Shown: piece by piece, positions 32,995 to 41,199 of the stretch
How the letters are laid out: each line of letters begins with the position of its first letter
Numbering within the stretch: the first letter of the stretch is position 1
DNA from: Neorhizobium tomejilense
Lineage (GTDB): Bacteria > Pseudomonadota > Alphaproteobacteria > Rhizobiales > Rhizobiaceae
DNA: 64,000 nucleotides
Direction: 5' to 3'
NCBI GenBank assembly: GCA_002968845.1
Contig: PVBG01000020.1
Span: forward strand, 1-64,000
Made by a program: the position numbers and the translations under genes
Notes under the pieces: generated by a model
The model's input: the letters and a program-made list of their open reading frames with translations, nothing else
Told to the model about the DNA's origin: nothing
Databases searched by the model: none

Positions 32995-33030
32995 AAAACC
33001 GCCGGCTCCTTTGCAGGGGCCGGCGGTTTT
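32995..33030. terminator. Bidirectional terminator between chemotaxis receptor and DMT gene
   Basis: AAAACCGCCGGCTCC pairs with GGGGCCGGCGGTTTT around TTTGCA, giving T-runs on both strands. It serves the receptor gene on the plus strand and the convergent transporter gene on the minus strand. Confidence 0.9.
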
Positions 33031-33044
33031 CGTTTCCAGCAGGA

Positions 33045-33935
33045 CTACCGGTCCATATGGGGTTTTCCCCATTCGGCGATGGCGATGCCGCCGAGCGCCA
33101 GCGCCAGCGCGACGACATGGAAGAGCTGCAGGCTCTCGCCGATGATGGCGACCGAGAGCAGCGTGCCGAACACCGGCACGAGATTGATGAACAGCCCGGC
33201 CCGGTTGGCGCCGATCTCCTCGACGCCCTTGATGTAGAGCACCTGCGCGATCAGCGAGGCGAAGATGCCCGTATAGAGCACCACGATCCAGCCTTCCGCA
33301 TCCGGCCAGATCAGGCGGTCGGCCGAATATTCCCAGAATACCAGCGGCAGCGAGAAGACCATCGCGAAGAAGGCTGGGACCGCCATCAGCGTTCGCCAGT
33401 CGATCCGCGGGCGCCATCTGAGCGCCACCGTGTAGATCGCATAGGCGACGACGGCGATCATCATGATGGCATCGCCGAAGTTGACGGTCAGCGTCACCAG
33501 GGCGCTCAAGTCGCCGTGGATGGCGGTGATGATGCCGCCGAGAAGCGTCAGGGTGAAGCCGAGGATCTGCGCCCAGGAGACCTTCATCCGGAACAGGGCG
33601 AAGTTGATGACGAAGATCAGCATCGGGATGACCGCCTGCTCGACCGTCACGTTGATCGCCGTCGTGTAATTGACGGCGGTATAGAGCGCAGCATTGAAGA
33701 CGACATAACCGACGACGCCGAGGAAGAGGAGAATCGGCAGGTTCTTCCTGACGACCGGCCAGTCCTTGATGAACTGCGGCACCGAGATGGCGAAGATGAT
33801 GGCGACGGCGAAAAACCAGCGCCAGAAGGTCAGCATCATCGGGCTCACATGGCCGACGGCGAGCTTGCCCGCTACCGCATTGCCGCCCCAGGCCAGAGTT
33901 GCAATGACGAGCGAGAGATAGGCCTTTTTATGCAA
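33045..33935 (-). CDS. DMT-superfamily (EamA) transporter
   Basis: A 296-residue inner-membrane protein with about ten membrane segments arranged as two EamA repeats (LVIATLAWGGNAVAGKLAVG near the start; LYIKGVEEIGANRAGLFINLVPVFG in the second half). The family exports amino acids and other small metabolites. The start MHKKAYLSLVIA is the natural N-terminus. Substrate cannot be inferred. It stands alone, divergent from purA. Confidence 0.88.
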   Translation of the reverse strand: MHKKAYLSLVIATLAWGGNAVAGKLAVGHVSPMMLTFWRWFFAVAIIFAISVPQFIKDWPVVRKNLPILLFLGVVGYVVFNAALYTAVNYTTAINVTVEQAVIPMLIFVINFALFRMKVSWAQILGFTLTLLGGIITAIHGDLSALVTLTVNFGDAIMMIAVVAYAIYTVALRWRPRIDWRTLMAVPAFFAMVFSLPLVFWEYSADRLIWPDAEGWIVVLYTGIFASLIAQVLYIKGVEEIGANRAGLFINLVPVFGTLLSVAIIGESLQLFHVVALALALGGIAIAEWGKPHMDR

Positions 33936-34224
33936 GATGGTCTCCGGCGCCGGAAAATGACGGTGATTTCAGGAAATAACGGGCGGGAATAGCGTGTGGT
34001 CCACGGTTTTGTCACGTAAAAACCACGCGCGAGTGACAAACAGGTCGCTTTCCGTCGGCCGAGCCTTTATAGATGCGGCCGTTTGCAATGCCTCTGAACG
34101 GTTTCCATCCGCCAAAGGCGGTGCATGTAAAATCAAATTGGCGCATCGACCGTATATCAATATTGATCTACGGAAGGTGCGCGTGTGGTCGCGTGGGGCA
34201 TTGCCCGCAATACAGGAAGCACAG

Positions 34225-35523
34225 ATGACGAATGTAGTCGTGGTTGGTTCGCAATGGGGTGACGAAGGCAAGGGCAAGATTGTCGACTGGCTTTCCGAAC
34301 GTGCCGATATCGTGGTGCGTTTCCAGGGCGGTCACAATGCGGGCCATACGCTCGTCATCGATGGCGTCAGCTATAAGCTGTCGCTGCTGCCCTCCGGCAT
34401 CGTCCGCCCTGGCAAGATCGCGGTGATCGGCAATGGCGTCGTTCTCGATCCGCATGCGCTGCTGGCGGAAATCGAAAAGCTGGGCGCACAGGGCGTGAAG
34501 GTCACGCCAGAGAACCTGCGCGTCGCCGACAACGCCACGCTGATTCTCTCGCTGCACCGCGAGCTCGACGGCATGCGCGAGGATGCCGCCTCCAACAGCG
34601 GCACCAAGATCGGCACGACCCGCCGCGGCATCGGCCCGGCCTATGAGGACAAGGTCGGCCGCCGCGCGATCCGCGTCATGGACCTTGCCGACATGGAGAC
34701 GCTGCCGGGCAAGGTCGACCGCATCCTCACCCATCACAACGCGCTGCGCCGTGGCCTTGGAGAGAAGGAAGTCTCGCACGAGGCGATCATGCAGGAACTG
34801 ACCTCGGTCGCCGACCGTGTGCTGCCCTTCCGCGAGACCGTCTGGGAACTGCTCGACAAGCAGCGCCGCAAGGGCGCCCGCATCCTTTTCGAAGGCGCTC
34901 AAGGGTCGCTGCTCGATATCGACCACGGCACCTATCCGTTCGTCACCTCGTCCAACACGGTCGCAGGCCAGGCGTCCGCCGGCTCCGGCATGGGTCCGGG
35001 TGCGCTCGGCTATATTCTCGGAATCACCAAGGCCTATACGACTCGCGTCGGCGAGGGCCCGTTCCCGACCGAGCTGAAGGACGAGATCGGCCAGTTCCTC
35101 GGCGAGAAGGGCCATGAATTCGGTACGGTCACGGGCCGCAAGCGCCGTTGCGGCTGGTTCGACGCAGCGCTGGTACGCCAGTCGGTCGCCACCAACGGCA
35201 TTACCGGCATCGCGCTCACCAAGCTCGACGTGCTCGACGGCCTCGACGAGTTGAAGATCTGCGTCGGCTACATGCTGGACGGCGAGCAGATCGATCATCT
35301 TCCTGCAAGCCAGGGCGCCCAGGCTCGTGTAGAGCCGGTCTATGTCACCCTCGAAGGCTGGAAGGAATCGACGGTCGGGGCTCGCTCCTGGGCGGATCTG
35401 CCGGCCCAGGCGATCAAATATGTCCGCCAGGTCGAGGAATTGATCGGTGCGCCGGTTGCCCTACTTTCCACCAGCCCGGAGCGGGACGACACCATACTTG
35501 TGACCGACCCGTTTGAAGATTAA
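34225..35523 (+). CDS. purA: Adenylosuccinate synthetase
   Basis: Converts IMP, aspartate and GTP to adenylosuccinate, the first committed step to AMP. The 432-residue protein has the GTP loop [14 protein letters not shown] (8-21), GGHNAGHT with the catalytic His, [40 protein letters not shown] and [11 protein letters not shown]. The start at 34225 is set by the canonical [18 protein letters not shown] and the CAGGAAGC upstream. The frame is open back to 33994, but that stretch is not protein-like. Confidence 0.96.
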   Translation: MTNVVVVGSQWGDEGKGKIVDWLSERADIVVRFQGGHNAGHTLVIDGVSYKLSLLPSGIVRPGKIAVIGNGVVLDPHALLAEIEKLGAQGVKVTPENLRVADNATLILSLHRELDGMREDAASNSGTKIGTTRRGIGPAYEDKVGRRAIRVMDLADMETLPGKVDRILTHHNALRRGLGEKEVSHEAIMQELTSVADRVLPFRETVWELLDKQRRKGARILFEGAQGSLLDIDHGTYPFVTSSNTVAGQASAGSGMGPGALGYILGITKAYTTRVGEGPFPTELKDEIGQFLGEKGHEFGTVTGRKRRCGWFDAALVRQSVATNGITGIALTKLDVLDGLDELKICVGYMLDGEQIDHLPASQGAQARVEPVYVTLEGWKESTVGARSWADLPAQAIKYVRQVEELIGAPVALLSTSPERDDTILVTDPFED

Positions 35524-35546
35524 AGTCAAGAATTGATTACCATTCG

Positions 35547-35564
35547 GCCGGCCTTCGGGCCGGC
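35547..35564 (+). terminator. UUCG-loop hairpin after purA
   Basis: GCCGGCC-TTCG-GGCCGGC is a very stable stem with a C(UUCG)G tetraloop. There is no T-run, so termination is likely partial, and the next gene, 19 bases on, could be read through. Confidence 0.6.
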
Positions 35565-35582
35565 TTACATGAGAAAGTGCTG

Positions 35583-38186
35583 ATGGCTGATTTTGTAGCG
35601 GTGATCCGCCGCGCCGTTGACGGTCTGGCGAACAATACGCCGGAGATGCGTGCGAAGGTTTATGAAAAGGCTCGTGGCGCCGTGCAGCGGCAACTCGAGA
35701 ACATGAAGCCGCGTCCGCCTGAAGACATGCTGCGGCGGCAGCTCGACAAGCTCGAAGCCGCCATCGTCGACGTCGAGAGCGAACATGCCGAAGCACTGGA
35801 ACCGATAGCCGACGGCGCAAGTGCCGCAGATGCCGAGACGGCCGGTGAGGCTGCTCCGGCCGAGCGGGTCTCGGAATACCAGGACGACCAGCAACACGCT
35901 GCCGAACCGGCTCAGGCGCCGGAAGAGACGCAGGCCGCGTCCGAATCAGCCCCCTCCGTTCGCGCAGAACGGCCCGTCTTTTACGAAGACGGTTATGAAG
36001 AGCCGGCACCGGCCGTCGCCCATGCCGAACCCGCCGAGCCGGAGCCGGTCGCGCAGGAACCTGCCGACGTGGAGCCTCCGGTCTCCGAGCCGGCCCTCCT
36101 CCACGAGGAGGAAGAGGCAACGGCGATTTCCGATCAGCAGGAACCCGCCCAGCAATATGGCGACTGGCGGGACGACGTGCCGTCGGAAGAGACGCCAGTC
36201 GAGGCGGCGCCCTACGATCATTCCGAACAGGCGCCCGAACCGTCGCAGGCTTTCGACGAGAGCACGATCGAATTCCCGACGGCCGCACCCCTGACTGCCT
36301 CGGAGCCGGTTGTGCCGGAACCGGTCGATGTCGCCGAGCCGGCCGATTCGGCTGTGGTCGAATCGACCGACGACGATTTCCCCTATCCGACACGCGGCGA
36401 GCAGACTGCCCAGCAGGACGCTCCCGAATTCGTGGAGGCATGGCGCAGCGAACCGCATCCGTTTGAAGATCAGCATCCGGTCGAGGACCGGATGGAGGTC
36501 GAACAGTCTGTCGAGGCCCACCAGGCGCCGGAACCGGCCAAGCCGGCAGACGAGGATTGGGGCTGGGAGGTGCCGGCTCCGGCCGAGCCTGCGGCGTCGA
36601 GCCAGGAGACGGTCGCCGCCGCTGCATGGAACGATGTGCCGGAACTGATCACCGCCGGTCCCGTCGTGCCGATCGATCATGCGCATGGCGGCACTGCAAC
36701 TCCGGCCGACGCTCATTTCGATCCGGAGACCCATGTGTCGGCCGATTCGGTCCGCATGCCGCCGGTTGCCGATCTCCCGGAGCTCGCGGAGCAATCCGCC
36801 GCGGCGGCAGGAGTGGCAACGGCTGTCGGCATTGATCCCTTCGCCGAATATCTCGATGAGCAACATTCCAAGAAGACCACTGCCGCGCCGGCGAAGCCGT
36901 CCGACAGCGATCCGTGGGGTGATCTCGAGGAGCTGATCGGCTTCAACAAGGATGCGCCGTCCTCTTCGGGCGGTGGCGCACGCAGCACGCTCCACACCGA
37001 TGCCGATGCGGACGATCTGATGCATGCGCCGGCCAGGCCCTATCGGGTCACTCCGGTGCGCAAGCGCAACTATGCCGGCATCGTGCTGGCGGTCGTCGGC
37101 CTGGCACTTGTCGGCGGCGGTGGTTATGCGATCTGGCTGAACCGCGATTCGCTGAACGACATGGTCGACGGCCTGATCCAGTCAAGCCTGCCCGGAAGCC
37201 AGACGGCGCAGCAGACACCGGCGCCCGCACCCGCGACACCGCAGCCCAACCGCGCCCCTTCGACGCCTTCCACCCCTGCGACGCCGCCACAGAACGGTGC
37301 GGCCAATACGCCTGCCGCGCCGCGAACGGCGGACGGATCGACAGCCGGGACCAAATTCACGCAGCGGCTGATGGCCGACGGCCGCGAGGTCGACGAGGGG
37401 CCGGGCGTCACCGCCGGGTTGGCGCAGAATGCGGAAGGCCAGTCGGTCGCGCAGCTCAATGCTCCGCCCGCCAATCCTCCGGCGCAACCGGCGCCCACTC
37501 CGAGCGCGCCGAACGGCAGCGCCAATGTGGTGCCGCCTCAGACGCCACCGGTGGTGCCGGCTCCGAATGCCGCCACGCCGCCCGCCAGCCCGCCTTCGGC
37601 GGCCCCGGCGAATACTCCGGCGGTCGCAGGCGAAAAGATGTTCCTTTATGAGGAGCGGATCGGCCAGACGGCGCCGACGGCCATCGAGGGCTCGGTCTCC
37701 TGGTCGCTGCAGCGCGAGGCAGGTGCCAACGGCCGGCAGGAACCGGTCGTCCAGGGACGTATCAACGTGCCAGGCAGGGGCCTGACGGCCCTGATGACCT
37801 TCAAGCGCAATACGGACCCGTCGCTGCCGGCTAGCCACTTGGTCGAGATTGTCTTCGCCGTGCCGCCGGATTTCGAAGGCGGCGCGATCGAAAGCGTGCA
37901 GCGCATCGCCATGAAGGCGAGCGAGCAGGATCGCGGCAATGCACTAATCGCGGTGCCTGCGAAGATCACCGACGATTTCCACATGATAGCGCTCAACGAT
38001 TTTCCGGATGCACGCTCGACCAATCTGGAACTCCTGCGCAGCCGCAACTGGATCGATATCCCGATCGCTTATCGCAACGGCCGCCGCGCGCTGCTGACCC
38101 TCCAGAAGGGCTCGGAAGGCGAACGCGCCTTCAACGACGCGATCCGCGAATGGGGCACGCTCGGAGCAACCGCCAGCGGGCAGTGA
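35583..38186 (+). CDS. Large single-pass membrane protein with acidic Pro/Ala-rich linker
   Basis: An 867-residue protein. Residues 1-70 form a conserved helical region (MADFVAVIRRAVDGLANNTP, likely coiled coil). Residues 80-480 are low-complexity and very acidic (Glu/Pro/Ala). One membrane helix lies at about 497-520 (GIVLAVVGLALVGGGGYAIWL). A Pro/Ala/Asn-rich stalk follows, then a folded C-terminal domain from about 683 (MFLYEERIGQTAPTAIEGSV), probably periplasmic. I do not recognise the C-terminal family. It follows purA, and I recall similar purA-linked proteins in other rhizobia. The role may be cell envelope. Confidence 0.8.
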   Translation: MADFVAVIRRAVDGLANNTPEMRAKVYEKARGAVQRQLENMKPRPPEDMLRRQLDKLEAAIVDVESEHAEALEPIADGASAADAETAGEAAPAERVSEYQDDQQHAAEPAQAPEETQAASESAPSVRAERPVFYEDGYEEPAPAVAHAEPAEPEPVAQEPADVEPPVSEPALLHEEEEATAISDQQEPAQQYGDWRDDVPSEETPVEAAPYDHSEQAPEPSQAFDESTIEFPTAAPLTASEPVVPEPVDVAEPADSAVVESTDDDFPYPTRGEQTAQQDAPEFVEAWRSEPHPFEDQHPVEDRMEVEQSVEAHQAPEPAKPADEDWGWEVPAPAEPAASSQETVAAAAWNDVPELITAGPVVPIDHAHGGTATPADAHFDPETHVSADSVRMPPVADLPELAEQSAAAAGVATAVGIDPFAEYLDEQHSKKTTAAPAKPSDSDPWGDLEELIGFNKDAPSSSGGGARSTLHTDADADDLMHAPARPYRVTPVRKRNYAGIVLAVVGLALVGGGGYAIWLNRDSLNDMVDGLIQSSLPGSQTAQQTPAPAPATPQPNRAPSTPSTPATPPQNGAANTPAAPRTADGSTAGTKFTQRLMADGREVDEGPGVTAGLAQNAEGQSVAQLNAPPANPPAQPAPTPSAPNGSANVVPPQTPPVVPAPNAATPPASPPSAAPANTPAVAGEKMFLYEERIGQTAPTAIEGSVSWSLQREAGANGRQEPVVQGRINVPGRGLTALMTFKRNTDPSLPASHLVEIVFAVPPDFEGGAIESVQRIAMKASEQDRGNALIAVPAKITDDFHMIALNDFPDARSTNLELLRSRNWIDIPIAYRNGRRALLTLQKGSEGERAFNDAIREWGTLGATASGQ

Positions 38187-38217
38187 CCAAGCAGGCCCTA
38201 CTTGGGCGCGGACGAGA

Positions 38218-38246
38218 TTGACGTACTACGCTGAGCGTAGTACGTT
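38218..38246 (+). promoter_or_regulatory. Promoter and operator of the HigBA module
   Basis: A perfect 25-base palindrome with arms ACGTACTACGCT and AGCGTAGTACGT (38221-38245) overlaps a -35 TTGACG (38218-38223) and a weak -10 TACGTT (38241-38246), 17 bases apart. The toxin ATG lies five bases after the -10. The expected binder is the HigA antitoxin. Confidence 0.65.
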
Positions 38247-38251
38247 CATCC

Positions 38252-38530
38252 ATGATCAAGTCGTGGGCGAATAGTTCTACCCGCCGCTTTGCCGAGGACG
38301 GCAAAGCCAAGTTTTCGGGGATGGACGAAGAGGCCGCGATCGAGTTGCTGGCGGCGCTCCACGCGGCATCGTCCCTCAACGATCTCAGCCCATTAAGGTC
38401 CGTCGGCCTTCACAAGCTTTCCGGAAATCGCTCAGGGCAGTGGGCAATGACGATCAACGGGCCGTGGCGAATCTGCTTCACGTTCAGGGATGGAGATGCC
38501 TGGGATGTGGAGATCGTCGATTATCATTAG
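38252..38530 (+). CDS. higB: HigB-family toxin
   Basis: A 92-residue RelE-fold mRNA interferase of the HigB/plasmid-killer group. It starts MIKSWANSSTRRFAEDGKAKF, has PLRSVGLHKLSGNRSGQWAMTINGPWRICF as the active region and ends DVEIVDYH, the typical C-terminus. It comes before the antitoxin gene. No Shine-Dalgarno is seen before ATG 38252, and the start lies almost at the predicted transcription start. Confidence 0.9.
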   Translation: MIKSWANSSTRRFAEDGKAKFSGMDEEAAIELLAALHAASSLNDLSPLRSVGLHKLSGNRSGQWAMTINGPWRICFTFRDGDAWDVEIVDYH

Positions 38531-38537
38531 GAAGGAT

Positions 38538-38828
38538 ATGCAGATGATGGCAGTTCATCCTGGTCGCATTTTGAAACGCGAACTGACCGCGCGCAGTCTG
38601 TCGGCCAACCAGCTCGCACTTTCACTCCGCCTGCCTTCAGGGCGGATCACCGACATCCTCAACGGAAAGCGCGGTATTTCTCCCGATACGGCCCTGAGAC
38701 TGGCGCGGTATTTTGGAAACACCGCTCGTTTCTGGCTCGATCTGCAGACGGCCTATGAGCTTGCTCTTGCCGAACGGGAAAATGGCGCCCGGATCGCGGA
38801 AGAGGTCAAGCCGTCAGAAGCAGCCTGA
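38538..38828 (+). CDS. higA: HigA-family antitoxin
   Basis: A 96-residue helix-turn-helix antitoxin (MAVHPGRILKRELTARSLSANQLALSL ... GRITDILNGKRGISPDTALRLARYF). The standard VHPGxxLxxE opening is characteristic of HigA. TAGGAAGG lies eight bases from ATG 38544 and three from ATG 38538, so the shorter form is possible. It neutralises HigB and should repress the operon at the upstream 25-base palindrome. Confidence 0.9.
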   Translation: MQMMAVHPGRILKRELTARSLSANQLALSLRLPSGRITDILNGKRGISPDTALRLARYFGNTARFWLDLQTAYELALAERENGARIAEEVKPSEAA

Positions 38829-38893
38829 CGTTCCGGGCAGTATAGCCGACCGGCTTCTTGCACCACACATGCCAAACCGTGGTTTTGTCTCGC

Positions 38894-39277
38894 CTAGAGA
38901 AGCGTATGGCCGGCCGCCTGCAGCAGTTCGCGGGCCTTCGGTTCGTCGACCGTTTTGATCAGCAGGTGGTCGCCGTCGAATGTGGAGACCACGAAAATGC
39001 CGATGCCGTTTTCCGAGAGCGGCCGGATCACCGAGAGCACGATGCCGGTTTCTCCGAACGCGAACGGCCCCTGGAACTTGTAGCAGGTCCAGCCGCCGTC
39101 CTGTTTGATGCCGGAAGGAACGCGCTCATTGCGGCAGACGATAGAGAGTTCATCCTCGGTGCGGCTGATGCTGACGAAACCTTCGCCATCCGCCCATGCG
39201 GGAATGCTGTCGGCGGGTTCAAGCCTGGCGATGGCATAACTGCCCGCAAGTTTCCTGAGCGTGATCTGCGCTGCCAT
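38894..39277 (-). CDS. ACT-domain protein (CASTOR/LysC-like fold)
   Basis: A 127-residue cytoplasmic protein, LRKLAGSYAIARLEPADSIPAWADG followed by FVSISRTEDELSIVCRNE, and ending with two ACT-like half repeats (GPFAFGETGIVLSVIRPLSENGIGIFVVSTFDGDHLLIK). It matches the small ACT-domain proteins common next to rhizobial housekeeping genes, thought to bind amino acids. It is downstream of rpoH on the same strand but after a terminator hairpin. Confidence 0.78.
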   Translation of the reverse strand: MAAQITLRKLAGSYAIARLEPADSIPAWADGEGFVSISRTEDELSIVCRNERVPSGIKQDGGWTCYKFQGPFAFGETGIVLSVIRPLSENGIGIFVVSTFDGDHLLIKTVDEPKARELLQAAGHTLL

Positions 39278-39317
39278 CCCTGCTTCTCCATTTCCAGTCC
39301 ACGGATGCCGGATAAAG

Positions 39318-39345
39318 AAAAGGGGCCGCCGAAGCAGCCCCTTTT
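39318..39345. terminator. Terminator after rpoH
   Basis: AAAAGGGGC and GCCCCTTTT form a nine-base stem with T-runs on both strands. It lies 23 bases past the rpoH stop on the minus strand. Confidence 0.85.
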
Positions 39346-39367
39346 ATATCGTCAGCGTCGCGCGGGA

Positions 39368-40270
39368 TTACGCGTCGACAACGCGCAGAGCGTTCGCCTG
39401 GGCGAGCGCTTCCTTCTGAACGGCTTCCTGCACCTTTTCGAAGGCGCGGACTTCGATCTGACGGACGCGTTCGCGGCTGATGTCGAACTCGGACGACAGT
39501 TCCTCGAGGGTCACCGGATCGTCGGCAAGACGACGGGCTTCGAAGATGCGGCGTTCGCGGTCGTTCAGCACGCTCAGAGCCTTGGCCAGCATCCGGCGGC
39601 GCGTGTCGAGCTCGTCTTGCTCGATCAGCACGGCTTCCTGGCTTTCGTGGTCGTCCACCAGCCAATCCTGCCACTGGCCGGATTCGCCTTCGGTGGCGCG
39701 GATCGGCGCATTCAGCGAAGCGTCGCCCGAAAGGCGGCGGTTCATGGAAACCACTTCCTCCTCGGAGACGTTCAGCTTGGTGGCGATTTCTGCCACCTGA
39801 TCGGGCTTCAGATCACCCTCGTCGATCGCCTGGATCTTGCCCTTCAACCGGCGCAGGTTGAAGAACAGCCGCTTCTGGTTGGCGGTGGTGCCCATTTTCA
39901 CGAGCGACCACGAGCGCAGGATGTATTCCTGTATCGAGGCCTTGATCCACCACATCGCATAGGTTGCCAGACGGAAACCGCGTTCCGGGTCGAACTTCTT
40001 GACGGCCTGCATCAGGCCGACGTTACCTTCGGAGACGACTTCGCCGATCGGCAGGCCATAACCGCGATAACCCATGGCGATCTTTGCCACGAGACGCAGG
40101 TGGCTGGTGACCAGCTTGTGGGCCGCATCCCGGTCGGCATGTTCGGCATACCGTTTCGCCAGCATGTATTCCTGCTGCGGTTCCAGCATGGGAAACTTGC
40201 GGATTTCGTCGAGATAGCGGTTGAGGCCGGCTTCACCGGCAGTAATGGAAGGCAGAGTATTGCGGGCCAT
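39368..40270 (-). CDS. rpoH: RNA polymerase heat-shock sigma factor RpoH
   Basis: Sigma-32-type factor directing transcription of heat-shock genes. The 300-residue protein has region 2 (VTSHLRLVAKIAMGYRGYGLPIGEVVSEGNVGLMQAVKKFDPERGFRLATYAMWWIKASIQEYILRSW) and the RpoH box QKRLFFNLRRLK (about 132-143). Region 4 carries the helix-turn-helix LEELSSEFDISRERVRQIE. GAAAGGGGTGC precedes the ATG. Rhizobia carry more than one rpoH copy; the proximity of rluD fits the rpoH1 type. Confidence 0.95.
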   Translation of the reverse strand: MARNTLPSITAGEAGLNRYLDEIRKFPMLEPQQEYMLAKRYAEHADRDAAHKLVTSHLRLVAKIAMGYRGYGLPIGEVVSEGNVGLMQAVKKFDPERGFRLATYAMWWIKASIQEYILRSWSLVKMGTTANQKRLFFNLRRLKGKIQAIDEGDLKPDQVAEIATKLNVSEEEVVSMNRRLSGDASLNAPIRATEGESGQWQDWLVDDHESQEAVLIEQDELDTRRRMLAKALSVLNDRERRIFEARRLADDPVTLEELSSEFDISRERVRQIEVRAFEKVQEAVQKEALAQANALRVVDA

Positions 40271-40381
40271 AAAGCACCCCTTTCCGATCTATATATCGGC
40301 TCCCTTTTTGATCTTGCTGTACATGCTGAAGGCGAGCCAAGCGGCGCAGGTCATTTTCGACCCCACACCGACCCAGATGAC

Positions 40382-40409
40382 AGATAAGTACGGCAGAACA
40401 GTGATTCAA
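40382..40409 (-). promoter_or_regulatory. Candidate rpoH promoter
   Basis: On the minus strand CTTGAAT (TTGAAT at 40404-40409) and TTATCT (40382-40387) are separated by 16 bases, about 110 bases before rpoH. CTTGAA also resembles a heat-shock -35 element, so autoregulation is possible. No matching heat-shock -10 is clear. The 271-base gap 40271-40541 otherwise shows no gene. Confidence 0.3.
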
Positions 40410-40541
40410 GTCATCACAGAAGCGTTATATCATTACAATATCGTAATATACAGCGCCATGGTTTGACGCGCCGGGAAGCAAGACGATTGTGATCGCCCAC
40501 GATCCCAGGAGTGTATCTTTACTTCACCCATCTCCGCCGCG

Positions 40542-40847
40542 TCAGAGGCAGTTGCGTTCCAGTCCGTGGGCATTGGCACGGCGGTAACGGCTGACATCGC
40601 CGTAAGCCTGGCTGCGCGAGACGCCGATATCCTTCAACTGGTCGTCGGTCAACTCCAGCAGCGCCACACGGTTGCGGCGTTGGCGAATTCTTCTCACGAT
40701 GGCTGCGACCACCCGGCGCAAGGGCGATGGTTTGGCCAATGCATCGTCGGCGGCGGGTGGCTGGCACGGCGCTGCGGGCGGCAGTTCCATGACAAGGTGA
40801 TAGCGTTCCGATGCGCGGTCAAAGACCGCCCGGTTCTCGTTCTTCAT
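40542..40847 (-). CDS. DUF1127-domain protein
   Basis: A 101-residue protein whose C-terminal half (RRVVAAIVRRIRQRRNRVALLELTDDQLKDIGVSRSQAYGDVSRYR) is the DUF1127/YjiS domain, an Arg-rich helical element. Small DUF1127 proteins in Agrobacterium affect RNA and nutrient metabolism. The N-terminal half is Pro/Ala-rich and variable. GAGAAAGATC before the ATG is a plausible ribosome binding site. Confidence 0.85.
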   Translation of the reverse strand: MKNENRAVFDRASERYHLVMELPPAAPCQPPAADDALAKPSPLRRVVAAIVRRIRQRRNRVALLELTDDQLKDIGVSRSQAYGDVSRYRRANAHGLERNCL

Positions 40848-40896
40848 GATCTTTCTCCTGAAGGGTGCCGGCTAAATGCGCGCGGCGGGTGTTCAG

Positions 40897-40921
40897 GAGG
40901 CGGGCGGCTGGCGCCCGCCTC
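40897..40921. other. GC-rich hairpin between the 53-aa and DUF1127 genes
   Basis: A perfect ten-base stem GAGGCGGGCG / CGCCCGCCTC with a five-base loop lies 25 bases after the cysteine-rich gene's stop on the minus strand. It lacks a T-run, so it is a probable 3'-end or weak terminator. Confidence 0.55.
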
Positions 40922-40945
40922 GATGTCGGTTACCGGTGCTGATTT

Positions 40946-41107
40946 TTACTTGCTGGCTGCCTGGGCCGTGCGGGTCGCGACTTCCGCTTCCCGCAGCGCT
41001 TCAGCGCATTCCTCGCAGCAGACTTCAACCGTCTTGCCGCCGATCTTCACGGCGATCCGGGTCGAATCGAGTTCGCAGTCGCAGGCGGCGCAGGTGTTCT
41101 CTTTCAT
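40946..41107 (-). CDS. 53-aa cysteine-rich putative metal-binding protein
   Basis: A short gene with a strong ribosome binding site (TCAGGAGATGCCACC before the ATG). The 53-residue product carries six cysteines in two clusters, CAACDC (C6, C9, C11) and VCCEEC (C30, C31, C34), joined by TRIAVKIGGKTVEV. This looks like a small zinc or copper knuckle of YHS/TRASH type, with an Ala/Glu-rich helical tail. It lies next to an AraC regulator that itself has a cysteine cluster. Function is unknown. Confidence 0.75.
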   Translation of the reverse strand: MKENTCAACDCELDSTRIAVKIGGKTVEVCCEECAEALREAEVATRTAQAASK

Positions 41108-41199
41108 GGTGGCATCTCCTGATGTTGATCTTACGGGAAGAAGAAAAGCATTTTGGCAGGGGCTCCCGCTGTCAAAATCTTTAGCGACTTTTGTGGCTG

